64,000 nucleotides of DNA. Origin: Ruminococcaceae bacterium UBA6845. GTDB lineage: Bacteria > Bacillota > Clostridia > Oscillospirales > Acutalibacteraceae. The notes under the pieces were generated by a model. The model was given only the letters and a program-made list of their open reading frames with translations. It made no database searches and had not been told where the DNA came from. Both the position numbers and the translations under genes were made by a program. Location of the stretch: contig DKDP01000042.1 in the NCBI GenBank assembly GCA_002449395.1, positions 57,980-121,979 of the forward strand, read 5' to 3'. This document shows, piece by piece, positions 16,620 through 25,636 of this stretch (within the stretch, counting starts at the first letter, position 1; every line of letters begins with the position of its first letter).

Positions 16620-17246
16620 TTATTCTTCCGTCACCTTGACGGGCTCGCCTGTTATCATCTGATTTTCTATTATCTCGCCGTCGTCGAGATTAATCTCGAG
16701 CTGACCGTTGATTTCATCGTTTTTCGGCAAATCCTCGTGCTCCGGGAGATCAGGAAGATCATCGAGTGAGGAGACGCAGAAGCACTTAAGAAACTCGGGC
16801 GTTGTACCGTATATAAGCGGTCTGCCCGGCAGTTCAAGTCTGCCTCTTTCCTCAATAAGACCCTTGGCAATAAGTGTTCCGATTACACCGGAGCAGTCAA
16901 CACCTCTGACCTGCTCAATAAACGACTTTGTAACGGGCTGGTTGTATGCTATAACCGCCAAGACCTCAAATGCGGCAGCAGAAAGCGGCGTGTTTTTCTT
17001 TATTTCAAGTACCGCCCTGACCTGATCTGCATAATCCTGACGTGTGCAGAGCTGATACATATCGTCCATTTTGACAAGGCATATGCCGCTGTTTATTGAT
17101 TTAAGAGCTTCGTCAATACCTCTGAGAGCGTCCTCAACAGGTTCTTTTTCACATTCAAGAGCCTGACAGATACGCTCAATTTCCAGCGGCTCGCCCGCCG
17201 CAAAGAGTATTGCCTCAACGGCGCCCTGTAATTCATTCATTTTCAT
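16620..17246 (-). CDS. scpB: Segregation and condensation protein ScpB
   Basis: ScpB is the winged-helix (kite) subunit of the SMC-ScpA-ScpB condensin that compacts and separates chromosomes. The 208-residue protein starts LQGAVEAILFAAGEPL, diagnostic for ScpB. It contains LEVLAVIAYNQPVTKSFIE-type sequence and the RGVDCSGVIGTLIAKGLIEE segment. The C-terminal tail after about 170 is acidic and probably disordered. The start overlaps the scpA end by 14 nt, so the two partners are translationally coupled. Confidence 0.95.
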   Translation of the reverse strand: MKMNELQGAVEAILFAAGEPLEIERICQALECEKEPVEDALRGIDEALKSINSGICLVKMDDMYQLCTRQDYADQVRAVLEIKKNTPLSAAAFEVLAVIAYNQPVTKSFIEQVRGVDCSGVIGTLIAKGLIEERGRLELPGRPLIYGTTPEFLKCFCVSSLDDLPDLPEHEDLPKNDEINGQLEINLDDGEIIENQMITGEPVKVTEE

Positions 17247-17985
17247 TTATGTAGTCGTCCTCCACATCTACGTTTATATCGGAATCAAGCATTTCAACTT
17301 CAAGATCATCGTCAATCTGAGTCAGTGCAATTTTTTTATCCTTTGCAAGCGACAGGATCGCAAGAAAAGTTGCAACCATCTCGGATCGTGATTCCGCCTT
17401 TTCAAAGAAGGAAACAAAGCGCTGCTTTTTCTTTCTGAAAAGGCTTCCCATAATGTAACTTACACGTTCCCTAATCGGAACAATTTTGTGAGCAACAATT
17501 CCCGAAAATGCCTCGATCGGCGGCGGGAGATTTCTTTTACCTCTGCCGACTGCATTGATATATGCTTTCAAAAGCTCGATCGGCTGATGAAGTCTTGTAT
17601 ATGTCATATCGGGAGGAAATTTTTCGGGTTTTCTCGAGTAATGGTCAAATCCGTTAGCCTGCTTTGCGAGTTTTTTCGCCATAATCTGACAGTCCTGATA
17701 CTCGAGCAGTTCACCCTGGAGCTCTTTTTTGAGCTCGTCCGCCTCCTCCTCGTGAACAGGAAGAAGAGAAACCGTCTTTATATATATCAGTCTTGCTGCC
17801 ATTTCGAGAAACTCGCTGGCAACCTCCATATCCTCCTCTTTCATCTGCCGAACATAGTCAAGATATTGCTCGACAAGCAAAAGAATCGGGATATCATTGA
17901 TATCAATTTTGTGTTTACTTATCAGATGCAAAAGAAGATCAAGCGGACCCTCAAAGACATCCAATTTGTATGATATGGCGTCCAT
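17233..17985 (-). CDS. scpA: Segregation and condensation protein ScpA
   Basis: ScpA is the kleisin that bridges the SMC heads in the condensin ring. The 250-residue protein begins with the family signature YKLDVFEGPLDLLLHLI. It has the N-terminal helical domain (about 5-80) and the C-terminal winged helix (EMVATFLAILSLAKDKKIALTQ). The acidic tail (about 235-250) is short. It is 11 nt downstream of the M50 protease gene and overlaps scpB. In Bacillus these also sit near the rluB/dacB region. Confidence 0.95.
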   Translation of the reverse strand: MDAISYKLDVFEGPLDLLLHLISKHKIDINDIPILLLVEQYLDYVRQMKEEDMEVASEFLEMAARLIYIKTVSLLPVHEEEADELKKELQGELLEYQDCQIMAKKLAKQANGFDHYSRKPEKFPPDMTYTRLHQPIELLKAYINAVGRGKRNLPPPIEAFSGIVAHKIVPIRERVSYIMGSLFRKKKQRFVSFFEKAESRSEMVATFLAILSLAKDKKIALTQIDDDLEVEMLDSDINVDVEDDYINENE

Positions 17986-17996
17986 ACATTCACCTT

Positions 17997-18677
17997 TTAA
18001 AAAATCAAATAGAATAATCGGTTAAAACCGCTGTAAATAAGATTGGAAAGATACGAAAGCGGAGTTGTCAGCGCTCCCGAAATAAGGAGTACAAGAATTA
18101 TAATATTGATGTATCTTTCGTATTTCATTATGCCGAAGTAAAACTTTGCGGGCAGAAATGCAAAAAGTATTCTTGAACCGTCAAGCGGCGGAATCGGAAT
18201 CAAGTTGAACACCGCAAGGTTAATATTTATTATTGCCGAATACTGGAAGAAAATATTAAGTGCCAGAACCGTTGTTGTGAGCTCTCCGCCTCGTTTTGAA
18301 GCGATCAGAATAACCACATATCTCAGAAAAACCGAAATAAAAGCGACAATAATATTTGAAAGCGGACCTGCCAGTGCAATGAGAGCCATAGCCAGCTTCT
18401 TGTTTTTCAGCTTTGTGTTACGGACATTAACCGGAGTCGGCTTACCGTAACCGAAGCCGACAAGAAAAATCATAACGGCGCCCAAAATATCAATGTGCGC
18501 CAGCGGATTGAGCGTAAGTCTGCCGCTGAGCCGTGCCGTCTGGTCACCGAGCTTTGTTGCAACAAGAGCGTGAGCGTACTCGTGAATCGGTATAATGCAG
18601 AAAACGACAAATGCGCTTACGCAAAGCTCCATAAATATCGACAGCATATCGCCGCCTTTTAGTAAACTTAATAGCAT
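17997..18677 (-). CDS. Site-2-type intramembrane metalloprotease (M50)
   Basis: This is a polytopic 226-residue membrane protein of the M50 family, minimal type without PDZ domain. The zinc motif is IPIHEYAHALVA (HExxH, about residues 27-31), within the first membrane segment. The second metal motif is a NLIPIPPLDGSRI segment (Asp) towards the C-terminus. About five hydrophobic helices can be counted. Homologues next to scpAB are common in Firmicutes (for example YpuF/YwhC-like), with no known substrate. An ATG 10 codons downstream is also possible. The first one has the better SD (CGGAG, 7 nt). Confidence 0.9.
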   Translation of the reverse strand: MLLSLLKGGDMLSIFMELCVSAFVVFCIIPIHEYAHALVATKLGDQTARLSGRLTLNPLAHIDILGAVMIFLVGFGYGKPTPVNVRNTKLKNKKLAMALIALAGPLSNIIVAFISVFLRYVVILIASKRGGELTTTVLALNIFFQYSAIININLAVFNLIPIPPLDGSRILFAFLPAKFYFGIMKYERYINIIILVLLISGALTTPLSYLSNLIYSGFNRLFYLIF

Positions 18678-18692
18678 AGTGAATCTCCGAAA

Positions 18693-19532
18693 TTAAATTA
18701 TTGCACCGACAATTCTCGGCAAGCCGCTGAGATCGTTAAGCGACTCTGCCGAATCGGCATTTTCTTTAAAAAGTTCAGATATATATTCTGTCTGATCCTC
18801 TCCGCATTCGACGGCAATCATACCGCCTTTCGGAAGTTTTTTCATCCAATGGGAAGCAAGTACACGGTAAAAGTCATATCCGTCACTGCCGCCGTCAAGC
18901 GCCGTAACCGGTTCTTTCTTAACCTCTTCCTGCAATCCCGATAAATCCGACGTGCGGATATACGGCGGATTGGAGAGTATTAGATCGGGTTCGATATCGG
19001 AAAGAACTGCAGGATCAAAAATATCTCCGTTTACTGCATTGACATTTTTAACTCCGATTTTTTCAATATTTGAAAGCAAATATCCGAACGCACCGGGGAA
19101 CTTTTCAACGGCATAAACCTTAGCGTCGGGTCGTTCGGCGGCTATGCTTACAGCTATGCACCCCGAACCCGAACACAAATCAATAACCGTCGGCTCTGAC
19201 TTATCTTTCAAAAAATTAAGAGCATATTCAACAAGCTGTTCCGTCTCGGGTCTCGGAATAAGCACGCCCTCGCCGACATCAAAGGTTCTGCCCATAAAGC
19301 CCCATTCCTTGATGATATACTGAAGCGGCTCACCGTTTATACGACGCTCAATAAAACGGAAAAATTTCGTTTCTTCTCTGTCCGTAACCGAGTCTGCATA
19401 TTTCAAGCGAAGTGAAGAAATATTACAGCCCGTGACAAATGCCGCCAGACACTGCGAATCAAAATCCGCATCATCTTTTTTTGCGGCTTTCAGCTTTTGA
19501 GAACCGAGTTTAATTATCTTACTGACCGTCAT
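18693..19532 (-). CDS. prmC: Peptide chain release factor glutamine methyltransferase PrmC
   Basis: PrmC methylates the GGQ glutamine of RF1 and RF2. The start at 19532 gives 279 residues. The SAM motif is VIDLCSGSGCIAVSIA, and the catalytic NPPY motif is in LILSNPPYIR. An N-terminal five-helix region binds the release factor, and LIPRPETEQLVE precedes the Rossmann fold. The longer frame to 19745 overlaps the YqhQ gene by more than 200 nt and is not needed. The chosen start overlaps the previous gene by 14 nt with GAGGAT upstream. prfA is not next to it here, though the two often pair. Confidence 0.94.
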   Translation of the reverse strand: MTVSKIIKLGSQKLKAAKKDDADFDSQCLAAFVTGCNISSLRLKYADSVTDREETKFFRFIERRINGEPLQYIIKEWGFMGRTFDVGEGVLIPRPETEQLVEYALNFLKDKSEPTVIDLCSGSGCIAVSIAAERPDAKVYAVEKFPGAFGYLLSNIEKIGVKNVNAVNGDIFDPAVLSDIEPDLILSNPPYIRTSDLSGLQEEVKKEPVTALDGGSDGYDFYRVLASHWMKKLPKGGMIAVECGEDQTEYISELFKENADSAESLNDLSGLPRIVGAII

Positions 19533-20529
19533 CGCTATCCTCATTTGTTTTCTCGTTTTCGGCGGAAACTGGATCGTTGATGTTCTCCTTTTCCCATCCG
19601 AGGGCAACCTTAAGCGAAGCGATTCCGACCTCAATAATATCGTCGGTCGGCTCCTTTGTTGTAATTCTCTGAAGCCAAAGACCGGGAGCGGAAACAATTC
19701 GGGTAAACAAATTATCTTTCTTTCCCGCAAGACGGATCGTTTCATATCCGACGCTCATAATAAGCGGTAAAATCAGAATTTTAATTAACATCCAAACCGC
19801 CTTATAATCACGAACACCGGGGAATATCATAACAACAATCGTTGAAATAATTATGCTGATAATCAATGTAAGGAAAATGAAGCTCGTTCCGCATCTCGGA
19901 TGAAAACGACGCTGTTTTCTTACGTTTTCGACGGTCAAATCAAGTCCGTGTTCATAGCAAAAAATCGACTTGTGTTCTGCGCCGTGATACATAAACAGCC
20001 GTTTGATATCGCTCATCAGCGAAACCGCCCACATATATGTGACGAAGATAATTATACGCATCACGCCCTCGATTGCGGGCTTCCAAACGTTGCTGTCCGC
20101 CTTACCGAGAATCAGGTCGGCAACCTGGCTCGGCAACCACATAAAGAGGAAGAAGGCAAGAGCAAAGCCGATTATGCCGGAAATAATTCCGATAACCGTC
20201 ATCATTTTCGGTCCGAAGTGATCGGAGAGCCAACGGTCGAGCTTTGACATTTCCTCCGTTCCGTCATCCTCAAGAGCCGTCGTTTTCTCGGCGGATTCCA
20301 TAAGGCATTTATATCCGAAAATCATCTGTTCAACGAAACTGATCGGACCTCTGATAAACGGAAGTCTCGCAAATTTATATTTATCTTTCAGAAAATGAGC
20401 TTCTTTAAGCTGTGTTTCAATTCTGCCGTCCGGCAGTCTGAGAGCCATTGCAACTCCTTTGGGGCCGTTCATCATAACGCCCTCCATCAGAGCCTGACCG
20501 CCGACGCTGACCTTATTATTTTCAGGCAT
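19519..20529 (-). CDS. DUF1385 membrane protein (YqhQ-like)
   Basis: This is a 336-residue polytopic protein of the DUF1385/YqhQ family, of unknown function. The start at 20529 gives the family N-terminus: MPENNKVSVGGQALMEGVMM. Conserved elements include VMMNGPKGVAMALR, RGPISFVEQMIFG, and a CGTSFIF motif before the C-terminal helices. Four or more membrane segments are visible between residues about 95 and 270. The start overlaps the histidine-kinase stop by 8 nt, with GGAGG placed 9 nt upstream inside the kinase gene. In many Clostridia this gene directly precedes prmC, as it does here. Confidence 0.92.
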   Translation of the reverse strand: MPENNKVSVGGQALMEGVMMNGPKGVAMALRLPDGRIETQLKEAHFLKDKYKFARLPFIRGPISFVEQMIFGYKCLMESAEKTTALEDDGTEEMSKLDRWLSDHFGPKMMTVIGIISGIIGFALAFFLFMWLPSQVADLILGKADSNVWKPAIEGVMRIIIFVTYMWAVSLMSDIKRLFMYHGAEHKSIFCYEHGLDLTVENVRKQRRFHPRCGTSFIFLTLIISIIISTIVVMIFPGVRDYKAVWMLIKILILPLIMSVGYETIRLAGKKDNLFTRIVSAPGLWLQRITTKEPTDDIIEVGIASLKVALGWEKENINDPVSAENEKTNEDSDDGQ

Positions 20530-22042
20530 CTTCATTTTCCTCCATAGCTTTCTTTTCGTTTTCGGCTGCAATAGCCGCATCAATGTCCCATACGTCCTCA
20601 AGCTCCACGTGGTCGATTGCAAACGTTATGGTAACTGTCGTTCCCTGACCGAGAACGCTGTCTATATCAAATGTTCCGTGATGAAGCCTTACAATTTCAT
20701 CAACAACGGCAAGTCCGATTCCCGAACCGTGAACCGTCATATTGGTCTTGTAGAACTTCTCCTTGACGTGAGGAAGATCCTCGGCAGAAATTCCGCAGCC
20801 CGTATCGGAAATAACGATCGTTATTTTATCGTCCTTTACTTCCGCAGAAACATTGATTTTTCCGCCCTGCTTTGTGTACTTCAAGGCATTGTCAAGAATA
20901 TTTACGAATACTTGCTTGATTCTGTCCGGATCGCCGTCCATAGGTGCGGGAAGATTAGGAGCGTTATATACAAGGTCGATTCCCTCTCGCATTGCCCTGT
21001 CCTTGAAAGCAAAAACCGTTTCGTCGAGCTCGGCAAGTATATCCATTTTTTCATTTTTCAGAACCATTCTGCCGCTCTGCATTCTTGAAAAATCGAGCAG
21101 CTCCTCAACAATTCCGTTAAGCCTTGTCGATTCATTTATGATGACCGTCATTCCGCGTTTTGTAAGATTAGGATCGGTATCGCCGATTTGCAAAAGTGTT
21201 TCGCCCCAGCCCTTGATAGCTGTAAGCGGAGTTCGCAACTCGTGCGAAACCGTGGAAATGAAGTCGTTTTTAATCTTATCGGCTGTCTTGATTTTTTCAG
21301 CCATATCGTTAATTGTATTGCAAAGCTGACCTACCTCGTCGTTATAAAGGTAGTGGTCGATTCGTGCGTCATAATTTCCGTTTGCGATCATCGTCGCTGT
21401 GTCGCAAACCTCTTGGATCGGGCGAACAATCGAGTTGATAAAAACTGTGCCCGAAATAACAAGAAGAATAACAAGAAGCAGAAAAACAAGGGAAATGATA
21501 AAATACCAAGTGGCGATTTGATCGTCGATCTCCTCAAGGGAAATCATATACCGAACAGAACCCGCCTGCTTATTTTCAGCTGTTGTAATAATCTTTGTCA
21601 GCGCAATGATTTTTTCGCCCGATGAATTGTCTCCGTGCCAGACGGCGGTCTTATTTGTGCTTGTGAGCGCTTCCTCATATTCGGGGATTTTAACCTTATC
21701 CGTAACGGGGAAACCGCTCGATGAAATGAACACATTGCCGTACTTATCAAGCACCCAAACTCCGACCGAGGATTTATCCTGAAAATCGGAAATATATTCA
21801 CGGGCGCCTTTTTCAAAAACAGCATCGTCGGTCGACGCATAGTTTTCAAAATAAACATCGACAATTCCGTTTGCATATGATTCAATCTTGCGTTCTGCGG
21901 TTGCGTAATAGTAAGAATGTATAAAATATGCGGCGGCAATACAGATGATAAGAAGAACGGAAACAATAATTGTTGAGGTCTGAAAGAGCCAGCGCTTTGT
22001 GAGTCCGCCCTTGAAACTGACGTTTAATTTTTCTTTTTTCAT
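20522..22042 (-). CDS. Sensor histidine kinase (PhoR/WalK type)
   Basis: This is a membrane sensor kinase of 506 residues. There are two membrane helices (about 22-42 and 182-205) around an extracytoplasmic sensor region of about 140 residues. A HAMP domain follows, then the HisKA dimerisation box FISTVSHELRTPLTAIKGWGE (phospho-His in SHELR) and an ATPase domain with ISDTGCGISAEDL and GSGIGLAVV. There is no PAS domain. The SD AGGAGG is 8 nt from the ATG at 22042. It follows its response-regulator gene and a lipoprotein gene with calcium-type motifs (22781-24178), so it is likely their partner. The signal is unknown. Confidence 0.93.
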   Translation of the reverse strand: MKKEKLNVSFKGGLTKRWLFQTSTIIVSVLLIICIAAAYFIHSYYYATAERKIESYANGIVDVYFENYASTDDAVFEKGAREYISDFQDKSSVGVWVLDKYGNVFISSSGFPVTDKVKIPEYEEALTSTNKTAVWHGDNSSGEKIIALTKIITTAENKQAGSVRYMISLEEIDDQIATWYFIISLVFLLLVILLVISGTVFINSIVRPIQEVCDTATMIANGNYDARIDHYLYNDEVGQLCNTINDMAEKIKTADKIKNDFISTVSHELRTPLTAIKGWGETLLQIGDTDPNLTKRGMTVIINESTRLNGIVEELLDFSRMQSGRMVLKNEKMDILAELDETVFAFKDRAMREGIDLVYNAPNLPAPMDGDPDRIKQVFVNILDNALKYTKQGGKINVSAEVKDDKITIVISDTGCGISAEDLPHVKEKFYKTNMTVHGSGIGLAVVDEIVRLHHGTFDIDSVLGQGTTVTITFAIDHVELEDVWDIDAAIAAENEKKAMEENEDA

Positions 22043-22076
22043 CTGCATCACCTCCTGTTATTGATTTATTATGTAA

Positions 22077-22784
22077 TCAGATCCAAACGTAACCGAATCC
22101 CCAGCGTGTAAGAAGGTGCTTCGGATTTGACGGATCGGGTTCAATTTTTTTCCTGATTCGTCTGACATTTACGTCAACGATCTTTTCCTCGCCGAAGTAT
22201 TCCGTTCCCCAAACGTGGTTGAGAATATCGGTTCGGCTGAGATTTGTTCCCTGATTGCGGAAGAAATATTCAAGAATCTGAAACTCAACCTGAGTAACAT
22301 CAATCTTTCTTCCGTTGCAGGTAAGGGTTCGGCTTTTACAGTCGAGCTTAAAATCACCGGAAGTAATGATATTTTCATCTGTGTCCACTTCGTTCTTTTT
22401 CGCCGAAGAGGAAACACGTCTTGCAAGCGCATCAACTCTCGCCGTAAACTCGGACGGAGAAAACGGCTTTGTAACATAGTCATCGGCACCGAGAAGAAGT
22501 CCGTTAACCTTGTCCATCTCCTGCGTTTTAGCAGTAAGCATCATAATACCGATGTTGTTGCTCATGGCTCGGAGCTTTTTGCAAAGCTCAAGTCCGTCCA
22601 TTCTCGGCATCATAATGTCGAGTACGGCAATTGAAATCTCTTCGGGCTCCTGCTTATATTTTTCATATGCGTCAAGTCCGTCGAAAGCCTCGACAACATC
22701 ATAGCCTGCACGCTTGAGATTGATAACGATAAATTCTCTGATTGATTCCTCGTCCTCGGCAACCAGAATTTTTATAGGCTTCAT
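22077..22784 (-). CDS. OmpR/PhoB-family response regulator
   Basis: This is a transcription regulator of 235 residues. The receiver domain (about 1-120) has Asp pair EDEES, phospho-acceptor Asp in VLDIMMPRMDG, Thr in LTAKT, and Lys in YVTKPFSPSEF. The C-terminal winged helix (about 140-233) ends with VNVRRIRKKIEPD and GFGYVWI. Its ATG overlaps the lipoprotein stop (ATGA) with AGGAGG upstream, so the lipoprotein and regulator are co-translated. It is 34 nt upstream of the kinase gene. The targets are unknown. Confidence 0.95.
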   Translation of the reverse strand: MKPIKILVAEDEESIREFIVINLKRAGYDVVEAFDGLDAYEKYKQEPEEISIAVLDIMMPRMDGLELCKKLRAMSNNIGIMMLTAKTQEMDKVNGLLLGADDYVTKPFSPSEFTARVDALARRVSSSAKKNEVDTDENIITSGDFKLDCKSRTLTCNGRKIDVTQVEFQILEYFFRNQGTNLSRTDILNHVWGTEYFGEEKIVDVNVRRIRKKIEPDPSNPKHLLTRWGFGYVWI

Positions 22785-24178
22785 TTCTTTCCTCCTAAAA
22801 TCGTTGTATTAAAGTTACTTGTCAGAATATCATCCTTAACGCCGAAGTCATAACCGGCGTCGGTGATTGTGTAAACATAGGTTGTGCTTCCGTATGAAGT
22901 CAGCAGCTTAGCGTTTTTATTCTTATTCTTTGCCTGTTCATCGTTCTTATCATAATAATAGACGCTGAAAAGAAGGTTTCCGAGCTTTTCCTCGGAGCTG
23001 TTCCAGTGGTAGAAATCCCATTGACCTTCATTTCCGAGAACCGTTACCCTGCCGACCCAGCTGCTCGGGATTGAAAGAATATATCCTGCGTCCTCATCAA
23101 TTACCGAATACTGAACCGCCCTTAGCCTATCGTCACGGAATTTAACCCACTTCGTGTAATAAACGCTCTTTGTAGGAGCAGATTCATCCTTAGAGTTTGC
23201 CGCCGCAAGAGCAACAGCGCTGTTGTCTGCAACGGAAGAACCCGGCATATCAACGCTGACGGGAATCTCAAGAAAACCGTCCGAATCAATATCCTGACAC
23301 GTGATTTTCATATGTCTGAGTGTCTGCGATGTGGACTGCGTTGAAACATCGAACAACGGCGCCGCAAGCGTACTTGTTTCATCATCCCAGTAAATAACCT
23401 CGGTTATCATATCATTGTCGCCCTTTCGGGATTCGACGTAAATATAACGCTTATCGTCAATTTTTTCGACTTTGATATCGGAATACGACGAGATATTACC
23501 GTCCGTCCTGACGGAGCTGAGCACCTGGAGCGAAGCCGATTTGGGATCATATGTGTAGACGGTTGCCGATGCGGTATAATGATCGGTCACTGAAGAATCA
23601 ACATTCATTGTGAAAATATCGTCGATTCCGTCGCCGTTTACGTCAATGATATCAAGATAAGAATACGGGAATGATGAAATCATTTTCATCTTACCGCTTG
23701 AAATATCATAAGCGGCAAACGCCTTGTTAGTCTTGCTGGAAAAAAGGTTCCATCCGATTATAATTTCCGATTTTCCGTCGTGATTCAAATCGGCGAGCTT
23801 AACCTCGTCAACCGAGCTTCCGAGTCCGTCGAAAGAGGAAACCGCTTCCCAATCGTTATCCTCATATTCAAAATAATAAATTTTGACGAGATCGGGATTT
23901 TTCTTTTCGGTATAAAAAACGAGTGCCTCCTCGTTATTATCCATATCAAGGTCATTAACAATGAACGCCGAGCGATAGCTTCCGTTCTCGGGAGTTGAAA
24001 GGCTGTAATCCTTATCAACGAGTTTTTCAAACGAATCCTGCAAGCCCTGATACTTACCGGAGAGCTTCGGAGGGCGTAGAAGATTGTCAAAGGAGGAAAA
24101 TCTGAATGAACATCCGCTGAAAGAAACAACTATTGAAATTATAAGCGCAAAAGCGACCAAACGTCTCAGCTTTTTCAT
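22781..24178 (-). CDS. Lipoprotein with calcium-type FG-GAP/VCBS-like motifs
   Basis: This 465-residue lipoprotein has an N-terminal signal and lipobox (VVSFSGCSF, lipidated Cys at about 22). It has no named family that I recognise. Four motifs of the D-x-D-x-[DN]-x-x-[DE] type are visible: DLDMDNNEE, DLNHDGKSE, DVNGDGIDD and DIDSDGFLE. Each is followed by a beta-strand sequence, as in calcium-binding FG-GAP or VCBS repeats of integrin-like propellers. It is first in an operon with a response regulator and a sensor kinase and overlaps the regulator gene by 4 nt. It could be an external sensing or wall-facing partner of the kinase. That is inference. Confidence 0.85.
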   Translation of the reverse strand: MKKLRRLVAFALIISIVVSFSGCSFRFSSFDNLLRPPKLSGKYQGLQDSFEKLVDKDYSLSTPENGSYRSAFIVNDLDMDNNEEALVFYTEKKNPDLVKIYYFEYEDNDWEAVSSFDGLGSSVDEVKLADLNHDGKSEIIIGWNLFSSKTNKAFAAYDISSGKMKMISSFPYSYLDIIDVNGDGIDDIFTMNVDSSVTDHYTASATVYTYDPKSASLQVLSSVRTDGNISSYSDIKVEKIDDKRYIYVESRKGDNDMITEVIYWDDETSTLAAPLFDVSTQSTSQTLRHMKITCQDIDSDGFLEIPVSVDMPGSSVADNSAVALAAANSKDESAPTKSVYYTKWVKFRDDRLRAVQYSVIDEDAGYILSIPSSWVGRVTVLGNEGQWDFYHWNSSEEKLGNLLFSVYYYDKNDEQAKNKNKNAKLLTSYGSTTYVYTITDAGYDFGVKDDILTSNFNTTILGGKK

Positions 24179-24239
24179 ACAGAACTCTCCTTTCGTATAA
24201 TAATCTTCTATAAAATTAACCCATATTAACAGTCATTAC

Positions 24240-24269
24240 ATTATAGCACACTACCTGTCATTTTTACAA
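24240..24269 (-). promoter_or_regulatory. Sigma-A-type promoter for the lipoprotein/two-component operon
   Basis: On the minus strand the -10 is TATAAT (24245-24240) with an extended TGC just upstream. The -35 is TTGTAA (24269-24264) with an 18-nt spacer. It is about 62 nt upstream of the lipoprotein ATG and is the last clear promoter before the 24-kb minus-strand gene series. A strong GGAGAG site precedes the gene. Confidence 0.75.
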
Positions 24270-24304
24270 CACTAAATGAATATTTTTCTTAAAAATTTAC
24301 AGTC

Positions 24305-24340
24305 ATTTAAAAAATAGAGACCGACAAAAATGTCAGTCTC
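24305..24340 (-). terminator. Terminator after cdaR
   Basis: Read on the minus strand, GAGACUGACA pairs with UGUCGGUCUC over 10 bp (one U-G) around UUUU, then UAUUUUUU. It begins 7 nt after the cdaR stop and separates cdaA-cdaR from the next operon. Confidence 0.85.
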
Positions 24341-24346
24341 AGTTTG

Positions 24347-25636
24347 TTAATCTTTATAAATTGTGGCGGTATATGATCCGCTTATCCAGCAAGAGCCGCT
24401 GTTATTTAAAATTACCGTAACAGGGATAGTATTTTCGCCCTGCTGTAAGGTGACATTTGTCAGATCAATTTTTGCGCTGAGCATACTTGCATTGACCGAC
24501 GAAAGGCTTGACGATGTTCCGACAACGGTTATATTGCCGATTGAAGAAAGGTCAACATCGTTGACGGTATAATCGGACGAGCCTGTCACGACAACCGATC
24601 CGTTCGGCAGAGTCAGTGTCTTTGACGACAGTTTGTCGGTATCGAGTTCAACGGTAAAGGTTGTCGTTCCGTCGAGAATCTTTGCATTTTTTATATCCGA
24701 TGCGTTAAAGGTGAAGCTGTTTCTTGACGGCGTGATCTGAGAATAATCAATTGTACCGACCGCCAGTCCATCGGAGCTGTCGGCACCGTTTTGAAGCAGC
24801 GCAACCTTGACATAGGACGGTGAAACGGTAAATCCGAGCGGCTTGTTGATGTAATCCGACGGTGCATTCTTAAACAGTACCGTTGTTGATGTGCTCTCAA
24901 TCTTATAAACAGGCAGAGTTACGGGAATTGTCAACGAGCTCTCCCCGTTCAGCTTAACATACTTCGCATCCATATCACTGCCGTTGCTGAGCACAACCGG
25001 GCAATCAACAGTTTGACTTTCTGTCATTTTCTTGTTGATCTCGATATTTGCATATGCGGCGGTGACGGAATTAACCTCCGTCTGTGCGCCAGTAACCTTT
25101 ACGGTTTTAATGTTATAAAAAATATCGGACTTGTTGAAAAGATAGTTATCGGGCGTGTATTCGCTGAGTTCTGAGATTATTCTGGGTGTTACTTCAACCT
25201 CTTTCTCAGCGTATTTATCGAAGAAAACCTCAATATAATCAGCTGATTTTGAAACAATCTCGTAGTCGGCATTGGCGTCCTTAGCCGTTACCTTGACAAG
25301 CAGACTGTGCTTTCCGGCGGAGTCAACGTATGCCGTCTGTGCTGTCGCCTCAAAATCATCCGCCGTCAGAAGATCTCCGCCGACAACATATCTGTTACCC
25401 TTAACGGTAACATTTATCGTGTAATCGCTTTGACCGAAAATCTGCAATCCGAGCTTATCGGGAACGCTGTTGTTCATATCAATCTTGACGGGAATGTCCT
25501 TGATTTCGTTCTCAACGACCGGCGCATATTCAAGCGCAACGACAATCCAAAAGATAAAGGCGACGACAATCGAAAAAACAATAAGAAATTTTGTGTTTGA
25601 AAAAAGCTGTCTCAGCGTAAATCTTTTTGCTTTCAT
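24347..25636 (-). CDS. cdaR: CdaR-like regulator of diadenylate cyclase (YbbR repeats)
   Basis: This is a 429-residue membrane-anchored protein with an N-terminal helix (NTKFLIVFSIVVAFIFWIVVAL) and an external chain of YbbR-type beta domains. In Firmicutes CdaR binds and modulates the membrane cyclase CdaA. Repeats are visible as recurring segments of the type VKVTGAQTEVNSVTAAYANI and VTGSSDYTVNDVDLSSIGNITV. The start overlaps the cdaA stop by 4 nt, as for partners. GlmM, the third gene of the usual cdaA-cdaR-glmM series, is not next to it. A terminator follows. Confidence 0.9.
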   Translation of the reverse strand: MKAKRFTLRQLFSNTKFLIVFSIVVAFIFWIVVALEYAPVVENEIKDIPVKIDMNNSVPDKLGLQIFGQSDYTINVTVKGNRYVVGGDLLTADDFEATAQTAYVDSAGKHSLLVKVTAKDANADYEIVSKSADYIEVFFDKYAEKEVEVTPRIISELSEYTPDNYLFNKSDIFYNIKTVKVTGAQTEVNSVTAAYANIEINKKMTESQTVDCPVVLSNGSDMDAKYVKLNGESSLTIPVTLPVYKIESTSTTVLFKNAPSDYINKPLGFTVSPSYVKVALLQNGADSSDGLAVGTIDYSQITPSRNSFTFNASDIKNAKILDGTTTFTVELDTDKLSSKTLTLPNGSVVVTGSSDYTVNDVDLSSIGNITVVGTSSSLSSVNASMLSAKIDLTNVTLQQGENTIPVTVILNNSGSCWISGSYTATIYKD

